This document shows positions 50,431-59,501 of a DNA stretch of 64,000 nucleotides, in pieces. Source of the DNA: Porphyromonadaceae bacterium. Its GTDB lineage: Bacteria; Bacteroidota; Bacteroidia; Bacteroidales; UBA12481. Position numbers and translations under genes: made by a program. The stretch spans positions 1 to 64,000 of the forward strand of contig QYQM01000061.1 in NCBI GenBank assembly GCA_007280905.1, in the 5' to 3' direction. A model generated the notes under the pieces. It did not search any database and was not told the origin of the DNA. It saw only the letters and a list, made by a program, of their open reading frames with translations. Within the stretch, counting starts at the first letter, position 1, and every line of letters starts with the position of its first letter.

Positions 50431-51062
50431 CATCTCCCCCACGTTTCAGGCTCTTCTCTCCACTTTCTCAGTAATTCCTCTTGTTGCGGTAAAATGTCTC
50501 CCGTTTGAAGTGCAAGCTCCAGGAGACTGCCATAATTGCTGAGTGTGTCGAGCGGGCAACCTGCCAACCTGAAATTTTCCGCCGATACCGAAAAGCCATA
50601 TGTGAAAATGGCCAGCATGCCTCGTATGTCAAGACCGGCTGAGCGCAGAGCTTTGAAAGCGGCAAGACTGCTGCCACCCGTGGAAATCAGATCTTCGATG
50701 ATGACTGTTTTCATACCTGCGGTGAAATCTCCTTCTATCTGATTGCCCAAACCGTGACCTTTTGCCTCCGGTCGCACATAAATAAACGGTAAATTCATCG
50801 CTTCGGCCACGAGTATCCCATGCGCGATGGCCCCGGTCGCAACTCCGGCAATCAATTCTGCATCAGGATAATACTGACGGATGCGCATCACGAATTCATC
50901 CCTGATTGTTTTTCGCACCAAAGGATATGACAAGGTTTTACGATTATCGCAATATATTGGTGATTTCCAACCCGAAGCCCAGGTAAACGGACTTGCCGGA
51001 GACAGCTTTATTGCTTTAATTTGCAATAAAAGCGATGCGATCATCTTTTCTGTGTCCATCAT
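50430..51062 (-). CDS. pyrE: Orotate phosphoribosyltransferase
   Basis: SPFTWASGWKSPIYCDNRKTLSYP; TVIIEDLISTGGSSLAAF. Confidence 0.97.
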   Translation of the reverse strand: MMDTEKMIASLLLQIKAIKLSPASPFTWASGWKSPIYCDNRKTLSYPLVRKTIRDEFVMRIRQYYPDAELIAGVATGAIAHGILVAEAMNLPFIYVRPEAKGHGLGNQIEGDFTAGMKTVIIEDLISTGGSSLAAFKALRSAGLDIRGMLAIFTYGFSVSAENFRLAGCPLDTLSNYGSLLELALQTGDILPQQEELLRKWREEPETWGR

Positions 51063-51693
51063 GATTCAAAGGTATAAAGTTTTTTTCAACGACTGCCTCC
51101 TGTCGATTTCCACCGCTGATCTGGCATTATGCGGGGTTTGCAGGGAAATGATAGCAGATCTGGACCGAAAGTCCGTTGGGGAAATGATTACTCAGTTTGA
51201 ATCTTCAGGCATTCATAGTTACTGTGTTTGTTATGAGGATCCGGAAGCCTTCTTCACCATGTTTACCGGCTTCTATCAGATTATTGAGGCCGCCGGCGGC
51301 ATCGTGCGACACCCATCCGGAAAATATCTGTTTATCAAAAGATTCGGGAAATGGGATCTCCCCAAGGGAAAGATTGAAAAGGGCGAATCCCCGGAACTCG
51401 CCGCTCTTCGTGAAGTTAGGGAAGAATGCGGAATCGCAAAACTGAAAATTATGAGTGAGCTTCCGTCAACCTATCATACCTATGAACTGGAAGGCAACAG
51501 GATATTGAAAAAAACCTGGTGGTTTGCCATGGATTATAACGATGGCCTCGTCACTAAACCGCAAACTGAGGAAGGCATCACGGAAGCAACCTGGCTCGTT
51601 CCGTCACAATTTGATATGGTACTCGGAAACACATATAGATCTATTGCTGAGCTAATTGGAGAGGTTTCCTGGAATACCGGCGAGACCGCATAG
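51061..51693 (+). CDS. NUDIX hydrolase
   Basis: GKIEKGESPELAALREVREECGI Nudix box. Confidence 0.92.
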   Translation: MIQRYKVFFNDCLLSISTADLALCGVCREMIADLDRKSVGEMITQFESSGIHSYCVCYEDPEAFFTMFTGFYQIIEAAGGIVRHPSGKYLFIKRFGKWDLPKGKIEKGESPELAALREVREECGIAKLKIMSELPSTYHTYELEGNRILKKTWWFAMDYNDGLVTKPQTEEGITEATWLVPSQFDMVLGNTYRSIAELIGEVSWNTGETA

Positions 51694-51695
51694 AA

Positions 51696-52160
51696 TTAAT
51701 CGTCAATGACCATTTTGTCAGGAAGGAACTGACTGGCATCCCCGCCATATTTAAGGATCTCACGGATAATGGTTGAATTGACCGGGGTAAATTCCGGGAC
51801 CGCCAAAATGAAAACTGTCTCCACCTCAGGATTCATCATCCGGTTTATCTGGGCAATCGCCCGCTCATACTCAAAATCTGCAGCCGTTCGTAATCCCCTT
51901 AAAAGATATTGCGCCCCGATCTTTTTGCAGTAATCTACTGTCAAACCCTCATAATAATCCAAGACTATCTTTGGTTCTCCCTGATAAAGCTTCCCAATCA
52001 TTTTCAACCGCTGGTCCAGCGTAAAGAAACTCTTCTTCTCCGTATTGTGGCCAATCGCGATAAAAATCTTGTCAAACAAGGGTAACGCCCTGCTGATCAC
52101 ATTCTCATGGCCTTTCGTAAACGGATCAAAAGATCCCGGGAAGACTGCAATTTTTTGCAT
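51696..52160 (-). CDS. coaD: Pantetheine-phosphate adenylyltransferase
   Basis: AVFPGSFDPFTKGHENVI; LLRGLRTAADFEYE. Confidence 0.97.
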   Translation of the reverse strand: MQKIAVFPGSFDPFTKGHENVISRALPLFDKIFIAIGHNTEKKSFFTLDQRLKMIGKLYQGEPKIVLDYYEGLTVDYCKKIGAQYLLRGLRTAADFEYERAIAQINRMMNPEVETVFILAVPEFTPVNSTIIREILKYGGDASQFLPDKMVIDD

Positions 52161-52202
52161 AACCGACGAGTTATTTATACAAAAGTAGCAAACCGAAAGC
52201 GC

Positions 52203-53354
52203 TCACGCAAACACTCTCACATCTTCCCCAGTAATTGACTGTCCTCCGAGAATAATCAGTCGCTCAATCACATTCCTGAACTCCCGGATGTTGCCGGTCC
52301 AGGGAAGTTTCTTGAGCTCTTCAATGGCTTCAGCATCAATGCTTTTTGGGGGCATTCCCATCTCTGAGCATATTTTTTCTATAAAATGAGTTGCCAGTGG
52401 AGGGATGTCATCTGTCCGTTCTTTAAGTGCCGGAACAGGGATAATGATTACTCCCAAACGATGGTATAAATCTTCCCTGAAACGGTTTTCTGCGATCTCT
52501 TCTTTCAGATTTTTGTTGGTGGCGGCAATCACCCGGACATCCACTGCTATGTCCTTATCTCCTCCAACCCGCGTAATCCGGCCCTCCTGTAATGCCCTGA
52601 GAACCTTAGCCTGAGCTGAAAGGCTCATATCGCCTATCTCATCGAGGAAGAGAGTTCCTTTATCGGCCAGTTCAAATTTTCCTTTCCGTTGCTTGATTGC
52701 AGAGGTAAAAGATCCTTTTTCATGACCAAATAGTTCACTCTCAATTAATTCTGATGGGATTGCCGCACAATTGACTTCCACAAACTGTCCGCCAGTGCGG
52801 TTGCTCTGCTCATGAAGCTGACGAGCTACCAATTCTTTCCCCGTACCATTGGAGCCGGTGATCAGAACTCGAGCATCAGTCGGTGCCACGCGGTCAATCA
52901 TCTCCCGGATCTTTTGCATGGGACCGGATTCCCCGATCATTTCATAATTCCGGGCGACCTTCTTTTTCAGCGTCCGGGTCTCACTGATCAGGGTGGTTTT
53001 ATCCATGGCATTCCGGATCGTGATCAGCAACCTATTCAGATCCAGCGGTTTTTCGATGAAGTCGTAGGCGCCTTTCTTGATGGCTTCAACGGCAGCATCT
53101 ACCGTGCCATGGCCGGAAATCATGATGACCTGAACATCTCCGGTGATCTGGAATATCTTCTCCACCACCTCGAGACCATCCATCTTGGGCATCTTGATAT
53201 CGCAGAGAACAATATCATAATGATTCTCCTTGATCATACCCAATCCGATCACACCATCCTCAGCCAGGTCTATCTGATGGTTTTCATACTCCAGTACCTC
53301 CTTAAGGGTATTCCGGATACTTCGCTCATCATCAATTACTAATATCGCCGCCAT
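52203..53354 (-). CDS. NtrC-like response regulator: receiver + AAA+ domain, no C-terminal HTH
   Basis: VIDDERSIRNTL, GSNGTGKELVARQLHEQS, ESELFGHEKGSFTSAIKQRKGKFE; ends at ITGEDVRVFA. Confidence 0.92.
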   Translation of the reverse strand: MAAILVIDDERSIRNTLKEVLEYENHQIDLAEDGVIGLGMIKENHYDIVLCDIKMPKMDGLEVVEKIFQITGDVQVIMISGHGTVDAAVEAIKKGAYDFIEKPLDLNRLLITIRNAMDKTTLISETRTLKKKVARNYEMIGESGPMQKIREMIDRVAPTDARVLITGSNGTGKELVARQLHEQSNRTGGQFVEVNCAAIPSELIESELFGHEKGSFTSAIKQRKGKFELADKGTLFLDEIGDMSLSAQAKVLRALQEGRITRVGGDKDIAVDVRVIAATNKNLKEEIAENRFREDLYHRLGVIIIPVPALKERTDDIPPLATHFIEKICSEMGMPPKSIDAEAIEELKKLPWTGNIREFRNVIERLIILGGQSITGEDVRVFA

Positions 53355-54691
53355 CAGTTTTTATACTTTAGCCATTTCCAAAGCTCTGCATAGTTTACTT
53401 TTTTCCCGTACATAAGAATCCCTATCCGGTATATCTTTCCGGCCATCCAGATGGTTCCCATGAAAGAGATGATTAACAGGAATGCGGAGAGGCCGAGCTG
53501 CCAGTAGGGGACTCCATAGGGAACCCGCGCCATCATAACAATCGGGGAGGTAAGGGGTATCAGCGAGAAAATGACCGCAATACTGCTGTTGGGGGCTTGC
53601 ATAGCGTTCATCATGACAAATAGCCCCACAATTATGGGAATCGTAATTGGCAGCATGAATTGCTGCGTATCAGTATCATTATCTACGGCTGATCCCACTG
53701 CTGCAAACAGCGAAGCATACAGGAGGTAACCTCCGATGAAGAAAAAGAGGAAACAACCGAGGATCAAAGGGAAATTGACAGCAGAAAATTTTCCGGAGAT
53801 TTCCTTGAACATCTCTTCATATTTACCGGTGCTGGATGCTTTGGCAATTTGGGTGTTGCCCTTTTCCATGATATTGGAACTGATCGATGTGGTCTGGTTA
53901 CCGTCCGGTTTATCCTTAAGGACAGATTGTGCACCATAGAAAATCCCAAAGGTCAGGGCAATCCAGATAACGAATTGGGTTAAACCCACCAGCGCTATTC
54001 CGACGACTTTGCCCATCATCAACTGAAAAGGCTTGACCGAGGATATGATAACTTCAACAATCCGGTTGGATTTTTCTTCCATCACCCCACGCATCACCTG
54101 GGCCCCGAACATGAAAATTAAAAAATACATCAGGAAACCCGAAATGTATCCGATAACCAGCACCAGACCAGCCGATCCGGCTTTTTCTTCACCGGTGCTG
54201 GTCCATTGGATGGTATCCACATTGATATTGGTTGCAATCCGCTGCATGATATCCATGGGGACATTTTCATTCTTGAGCTTGATGTTGGTGAAGAAACCAT
54301 CTAAAGCCTTGACAATATGCTCATTAACTCCAACAGTCGTTTGTTGGTTGGAATAAAGTTGTACTTTGCTCGATACCAGAACATTCTCGGGTATATAGAG
54401 AATGGCATAATAACCGCTTTTGGCGAAATTCTGCTTGATGGTTTCCACTTCGGTACCGCTTACATACTCGAATTTCATGTAATCGGTCTGGGGAATTGCT
54501 CCCTCTGTGATATTGGTTTTGTCAATAACGGCAATGACTTTGGCCTGATTATCTTCCTTGGTGGCCAGGTAACCCGGGATGATAAGCATGGCGGCCAAAA
54601 GCACCGGTGTTAGCAGTGTCATGATAATGAATGATTTCTTCTTGACCCGGGTAGTATATTCGCGCTGAATGACGAGGTTTATCTTATTCAT
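53354..54691 (-). CDS. ABC transporter permease (NatB-like)
   Basis: VIQREYTTRVKKKSFIIMTLLTP; MRGVMEEKSNRIVEVIISSVKPFQLMMGK. Confidence 0.92.
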   Translation of the reverse strand: MNKINLVIQREYTTRVKKKSFIIMTLLTPVLLAAMLIIPGYLATKEDNQAKVIAVIDKTNITEGAIPQTDYMKFEYVSGTEVETIKQNFAKSGYYAILYIPENVLVSSKVQLYSNQQTTVGVNEHIVKALDGFFTNIKLKNENVPMDIMQRIATNINVDTIQWTSTGEEKAGSAGLVLVIGYISGFLMYFLIFMFGAQVMRGVMEEKSNRIVEVIISSVKPFQLMMGKVVGIALVGLTQFVIWIALTFGIFYGAQSVLKDKPDGNQTTSISSNIMEKGNTQIAKASSTGKYEEMFKEISGKFSAVNFPLILGCFLFFFIGGYLLYASLFAAVGSAVDNDTDTQQFMLPITIPIIVGLFVMMNAMQAPNSSIAVIFSLIPLTSPIVMMARVPYGVPYWQLGLSAFLLIISFMGTIWMAGKIYRIGILMYGKKVNYAELWKWLKYKN

Positions 54692-54709
54692 GGTTTTCAG
54701 TTTTTGAGG

Positions 54710-55639
54710 TTATTGTTTGTGATTGGTTCCTTCAACCGCACGAATGAAAATATCATTCATGCTTGGGATTACCTCTTCGAATGAAATAATATCAACCGTT
54801 GAATTGATGGCCGTAACCATGTCCCTCACGGGCATGCGGCTCTGCTGTTTGAGAATCAGGTGGCCGATGTTACCGCGTGTGGGTTCCTCCATAATTTCAA
54901 TTCCTGAATCCAGTGCATTCCTGAGGGCTTGAGCATCTCCTTTAAATTTCAGTTCATAGGTATCGGGTTTAAACCGCGACCGCACTTCATCGATATTTCC
55001 TTCAAGGATGGTTTTCCCTTTGTCGATCAGCGCAATATGGTCGCAAAGTTCCTCAACGGAGGCCATGATATGGGTGGAGAATACGATGGTGGCACCATTA
55101 TCACGGAGACGGAGAATCTCGTTTTTTACCAGGTTGGTGTTGATGGGATCAAATCCGGTAAAAGGTTCATCGAATATCAGCAACTTCGGGTCATGTAGAA
55201 CTGTTACAATGAATTGGACCTTTTGTGCCATCCCTTTTGAAAGCTCTTCAACCTTTTTATCCCACCAGGTTTGAATCTCGAACTTTTCAAACCAGTACTT
55301 AAGCTTTTTTAATCCGTCGGTCCTCGACATTCCTTTCAGTTGAACCAGGTAGAGTGCCTGTTCGCCTACCTTCATTTTCTTGTACAAACCCCGTTCTTCC
55401 GGGAGATACCCGATATGATACACATCTTCCATGGTCATTTTTTTACCACGGAAAAGTACCTCCCCCTGATCAGGAGCGGTAATTTGGGTAATGATCCGGA
55501 TCAGAGTTGTTTTTCCGGCTCCGTTTGGACCCAGCAATCCGAAGATGCTCCCTTCGGGAACATCAATGCTCACTTTGTCTAATGCCAGATGATTCGCAAA
55601 TTGTTTGACTACATTGCTGGCAGTCAGAAAGTTATTCAT
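54710..55639 (-). CDS. ABC transporter ATP-binding protein
   Basis: GLLGPNGAGKTTLIRIITQI; LSKGMAQKVQFI; LLIFDEPFTGFDP. Confidence 0.95.
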   Translation of the reverse strand: MNNFLTASNVVKQFANHLALDKVSIDVPEGSIFGLLGPNGAGKTTLIRIITQITAPDQGEVLFRGKKMTMEDVYHIGYLPEERGLYKKMKVGEQALYLVQLKGMSRTDGLKKLKYWFEKFEIQTWWDKKVEELSKGMAQKVQFIVTVLHDPKLLIFDEPFTGFDPINTNLVKNEILRLRDNGATIVFSTHIMASVEELCDHIALIDKGKTILEGNIDEVRSRFKPDTYELKFKGDAQALRNALDSGIEIMEEPTRGNIGHLILKQQSRMPVRDMVTAINSTVDIISFEEVIPSMNDIFIRAVEGTNHKQ

Positions 55640-55671
55640 AGGTAAAAATTTATGACTTTTATTTTAAGTAC

Positions 55672-56817
55672 TCACTCGAACATTTCCTTCATCCGGCGAA
55701 ATACATTTTTCTCAGCACTCGTAGGGTTTGGAGTAAAATTAGAAGATTTACCAAGATCCTCAACCATTCGCCGCTCATCTTTCGACATCGTTTTTGGAAT
55801 CCAGACATTGATCCTTACCAGAAGGTCGCCTTTGCCATAACCGTTAAGGTCGGGTATCCCTTTTCCTCTAAGCCTCAATATTTTACCTGGTTGGGTTCCG
55901 GGTTCGATCTTTACCTTTACTTTACCATCTACGGTAGGGATCTCAACGGCTGAGCCCAGGGCAGCATCCGGAATAGAAACGAATAAGTTAAACACTAGGT
56001 CGTTGCCATCGCGGATCAAGTCGGGGTGTTCGGCCTCTTCAACCATGATCAGCAGGTCACCATTAATCCCGCCTCTTCGGGCAGCATTTCCTTTTCCGCT
56101 CATTGATAGTTGCATTCCCTCCTGAACACCGGCTGGAATATTGATTTTGATAACCTCTTCCCCTTTAATTATTCCCTCTCCATAGCAGGATGTGCATTTT
56201 TGGGAAATGATCCTACCTTCTCCTCCACAGGCCGGACAAACCGTGGTTGTCTGCATTTGGCCCAGAATGGTATGTGCTACGCGGGTAACCTGTCCATGGC
56301 CATTGCAGGTTGAACAGGCAGAATAGGAAGACCCGTCAGCAGCACCAGTAGCACTACAGGAATCGCATGGTATATATTTATGTACCTTGATTTTTTTCTC
56401 GGCACCTTTAACAATCTCTTCAAGTGTAAGCTTAACCTTGACGCGGAGGTTGGTTCCATGGTTTACCTGTTTCTGGCGTCCCCTCGAAGAACTGCCAAAC
56501 CCGCCAAAGCCCATATCACTGAAAATGTCACCAAAATGGGAGAATATGTCCTCCATATTCATCCCGCCTGCTCCAAAGCCTCCACCTCCATTGCCCAAGC
56601 CTGCATGCCCATATTGGTCGTAACGGGCCTTTTTATCAGAATTGGATAAAACTTCATAAGCTTCGGCAGCTTCCTTGAATTTCCCTTCAGCGTCCTTGTT
56701 TCCGGGATTTTTATCCGGATGCCATTTCATTGCCTGCCGACGATAGGCTTTCTTAATTTCTTCAGGAGAGGCATTCTTTGAAATACCCAGTATTTCGTAA
56801 TAATCTCTTTTTGTCAT
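55672..56817 (-). CDS. dnaJ: Chaperone DnaJ
   Basis: J domain [37 protein letters not shown]; zinc-finger CXXCXGXG repeats. Confidence 0.98.
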   Translation of the reverse strand: MTKRDYYEILGISKNASPEEIKKAYRRQAMKWHPDKNPGNKDAEGKFKEAAEAYEVLSNSDKKARYDQYGHAGLGNGGGGFGAGGMNMEDIFSHFGDIFSDMGFGGFGSSSRGRQKQVNHGTNLRVKVKLTLEEIVKGAEKKIKVHKYIPCDSCSATGAADGSSYSACSTCNGHGQVTRVAHTILGQMQTTTVCPACGGEGRIISQKCTSCYGEGIIKGEEVIKINIPAGVQEGMQLSMSGKGNAARRGGINGDLLIMVEEAEHPDLIRDGNDLVFNLFVSIPDAALGSAVEIPTVDGKVKVKIEPGTQPGKILRLRGKGIPDLNGYGKGDLLVRINVWIPKTMSKDERRMVEDLGKSSNFTPNPTSAEKNVFRRMKEMFE

Positions 56818-56835
56818 TTTTCCTGTTTACCGTCA

Positions 56836-57420
56836 TTAATCCCCTACAACTACCCTGGCAAACCGGATAACACGGTCGTGCAGGTAGTAACCTTTCTCAA
56901 TAACTTCAACTACCTTACCCTTTTGCTCAGGATTTGGGGCAGGTATCTTCGTCAGCGCTTCGTGAATATCGCTGTTGAAATCCTGATTCAGACATTCAAT
57001 CTCCTGAATGCCATTCTGTTTCAGGAAATCCCGAAAATTGGCATAAATGAGTTCAATGCCATGTTTAACTGCATCAATATCACTCGTTTCCCGAATCGAT
57101 TGGATAGCTCTTTCAAGATTATCGACTACGGGCAGTATTTGTAGTAATACAGTTTCTCCACCCATTTTGGTGAGATCCATTTTTTCTTTTAATGTCCGCT
57201 TTCGGTAATTATCGAACTCAGCTGATAAACGCAAATACTTGTCGTTCATTTCGATGAGTTTATTGGCCATCTCTTCGAACTCTTTTTTATATCCGCCGAC
57301 AGCTAACTTCTTTTTCTTGCCACTTTCGCTCTTTGGGGATTCCGCCCCTTCGGCCTGCTCCATTTCCTGATCTTTTAATTGTTCAGGAATTTCGGACATA
57401 GTCATGTCATCTGAATCCAT
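56836..57420 (-). CDS. grpE: Nucleotide exchange factor GrpE
   Basis: EFDNYRKRTLKEK; NSDIHEALTKIPAPNPEQKGKVVEVIEKGYYLHDRVIRFARVVV. Confidence 0.97.
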   Translation of the reverse strand: MDSDDMTMSEIPEQLKDQEMEQAEGAESPKSESGKKKKLAVGGYKKEFEEMANKLIEMNDKYLRLSAEFDNYRKRTLKEKMDLTKMGGETVLLQILPVVDNLERAIQSIRETSDIDAVKHGIELIYANFRDFLKQNGIQEIECLNQDFNSDIHEALTKIPAPNPEQKGKVVEVIEKGYYLHDRVIRFARVVVGD

Positions 57421-57521
57421 AAGTATAAATGGGCTTTAAATTATTTAATAAGCGATCTGGCAACCTCAAATTATTTGCCAACTCAAAAGTCCGACAATAT
57501 GGCAGAAGCTGGCTGGAATGA

Positions 57522-58826
57522 TTAAATTCTCCTGATGGAAGCCCCGATTGCATTCAGCCTCCGGTCAATTTCCTGATATCCACGATCAATCTGTTCAATA
57601 TTATATATCACACTGGTACCTTCAGCACTTAGTGCCGCAATCAATAAAGCTACTCCGGCCCTGATATCGGGAGTGATTAAAGTGGCCGGACGAAGTGGTA
57701 AATGCCTGTCGAGGCCGATAACAGTAGCCCGATGGGGATCACAGAGGATGATCCTGGCTCCCATATCAATAAGTTTATCGACAAAAAACAGCCGGCTTTC
57801 GAACATTTTCTGATGAATCAGCAAAGAACCCCTCGCTTGTGTGGCTACAACCAGGAAAACCGACAGAAGGTCGGGTGTTAGTCCTGGCCAGGGGGCATCG
57901 GCTATTGTCATGATCGATCCGTCCATAAACGTCTCTATCTCATAATGATCCTGCGATGGAATGTATAAATCATTGCCCCGCTGTTCAAAGTGGATTCCCA
58001 GCCGGGCAAAGGAATGGGGGATCAATCCCAGATGCTCCGGAAAATATTGCTTGATGGTGATTTCCGAGCGTGTAAGTGCAGCCAGGCCGATAAAACTTCC
58101 GATTTCGATCATATCAGGGAGGATGGTATGATCGGTGCCGGTCAGCTGATCAACTCCTTCAATGGTTAACAGATTTGACCCGATACCGTTGATTCTGGCC
58201 CCCATTCGGCTAAGCATCAGGCACAATTGCTGAACATAGGGTTCACAGGCAGCATTGAAGATGGTTGTTTTACCGGGAGTCAGCACCGCAGCCATCAAAA
58301 CATTGGCGGTACCGGTAACCGATGCTTCCTCAAGAAGCATAAAGGCACCCTTCATGTTTTTTCCGGTAATTACAAATTGTTCTTTCGCTGCATCATAATC
58401 AATTTGTGCCCCCAATCTGGAAAGCCCATGGAAATGGGTGTCGAGCCTCCTCCTGCCGATTTTGTCTCCACCGGGCTGAGGCATGCAGGCCTTTCCGCAT
58501 CTGGCAATCAGCGGTCCCACCAGCATAACTGAACCACGCAGGCGTATAGCCATTTGGCGGAATTCGTCGCTCTCAAGATAATTGATATCGAGTTCAGCAG
58601 CACGGAATGACCAGGTTGAAGGATCGATTTGTTTGGTTTCAACTCCTATTTCAGCCAGTAATCTGATAAGAATTTGAACATCAAGGATTTCTGGAATATT
58701 CCGGATGACTACCGATTCACTGGTCAGTAAAGTGGCACAAATTACCTGTAAAGCTTCATTCTTGGCCCCTTGCGGCGTCAGCTCACCTTTGAGCGGACGG
58801 CCACCTGTGATCTCGAAAGCAGCCAT
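57522..58826 (-). CDS. murA: UDP-N-acetylglucosamine 1-carboxyvinyltransferase
   Basis: PQGAKNEALQVICATLLT; KACMPQPGGDKIGRRRLDTH. Confidence 0.95.
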   Translation of the reverse strand: MAAFEITGGRPLKGELTPQGAKNEALQVICATLLTSESVVIRNIPEILDVQILIRLLAEIGVETKQIDPSTWSFRAAELDINYLESDEFRQMAIRLRGSVMLVGPLIARCGKACMPQPGGDKIGRRRLDTHFHGLSRLGAQIDYDAAKEQFVITGKNMKGAFMLLEEASVTGTANVLMAAVLTPGKTTIFNAACEPYVQQLCLMLSRMGARINGIGSNLLTIEGVDQLTGTDHTILPDMIEIGSFIGLAALTRSEITIKQYFPEHLGLIPHSFARLGIHFEQRGNDLYIPSQDHYEIETFMDGSIMTIADAPWPGLTPDLLSVFLVVATQARGSLLIHQKMFESRLFFVDKLIDMGARIILCDPHRATVIGLDRHLPLRPATLITPDIRAGVALLIAALSAEGTSVIYNIEQIDRGYQEIDRRLNAIGASIRRI

Positions 58827-58839
58827 GGTTTGTCCGATT

Positions 58840-59457
58840 TTAATACCGTTTCTTAAAAGTGTGATTTTGCTTCTGAGGAAACCTTTTCTTGGTGATTACC
58901 GATTTTGGCGGCAAATCTTTGATCTCAGCCAAAACCGTTCCAGCTGGAAGAGTCAGCCTGTCGCGCGATAATTCCCGAAGGGCAATCAGGATGATTTCAT
59001 CCGTTACATTATCTTTATTCCAGGTTAAGTAGGAGATTTTCATGTGATTGGCAATCTGCCGGGTGTATTCAAATTTCTTCTCCTCATCCGTAATCAGAAG
59101 TGCTTTTTCAATTAACAGTTCAGCAATCTTGCCATAATGACGAAACCGTATCTTGGATATCGGATAGGGAACCCTGTCTGGCTTTCCGAGGAAATGGTCC
59201 ATCGAAGGCACCTCAAACGGACAATCGATATCCAGCTGAAAATCAGCAATAAGATGCAGGTGATCCCACAGTTTATGCTTATAATCGCGGTTGTCCCGCA
59301 GTGTTGGGTTGATATTCCCCATCACATCAATAATGATCTGAATGGCGGCATTTCGCTCGGCCCTGTCTGGAATATGTATCGCATAATCAACCATATTTTG
59401 CACGATACGCCCGTATTCAGGCATCCTTAGCCGTTTTTCTTTTTTGCTGTATTCCAT
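58840..59457 (-). CDS. DUF4290 domain-containing protein
   Basis: 205 aa; LRMPEYGRIVQNMVDYAIHIPDRAERNAAIQIIIDVMG. Confidence 0.85.
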   Translation of the reverse strand: MEYSKKEKRLRMPEYGRIVQNMVDYAIHIPDRAERNAAIQIIIDVMGNINPTLRDNRDYKHKLWDHLHLIADFQLDIDCPFEVPSMDHFLGKPDRVPYPISKIRFRHYGKIAELLIEKALLITDEEKKFEYTRQIANHMKISYLTWNKDNVTDEIILIALRELSRDRLTLPAGTVLAEIKDLPPKSVITKKRFPQKQNHTFKKRY

Positions 59458-59501
59458 TGATTTTACATTGAATGGGACAAAGGTAGGGATTTTTACACAC
59501 T

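Noticed and set aside
55008-55582. Plus-strand ORFs opposite ABC, dnaJ and pcrA genes
   Set aside because: Antisense shadows of strongly supported minus-strand genes with no recognisable domains
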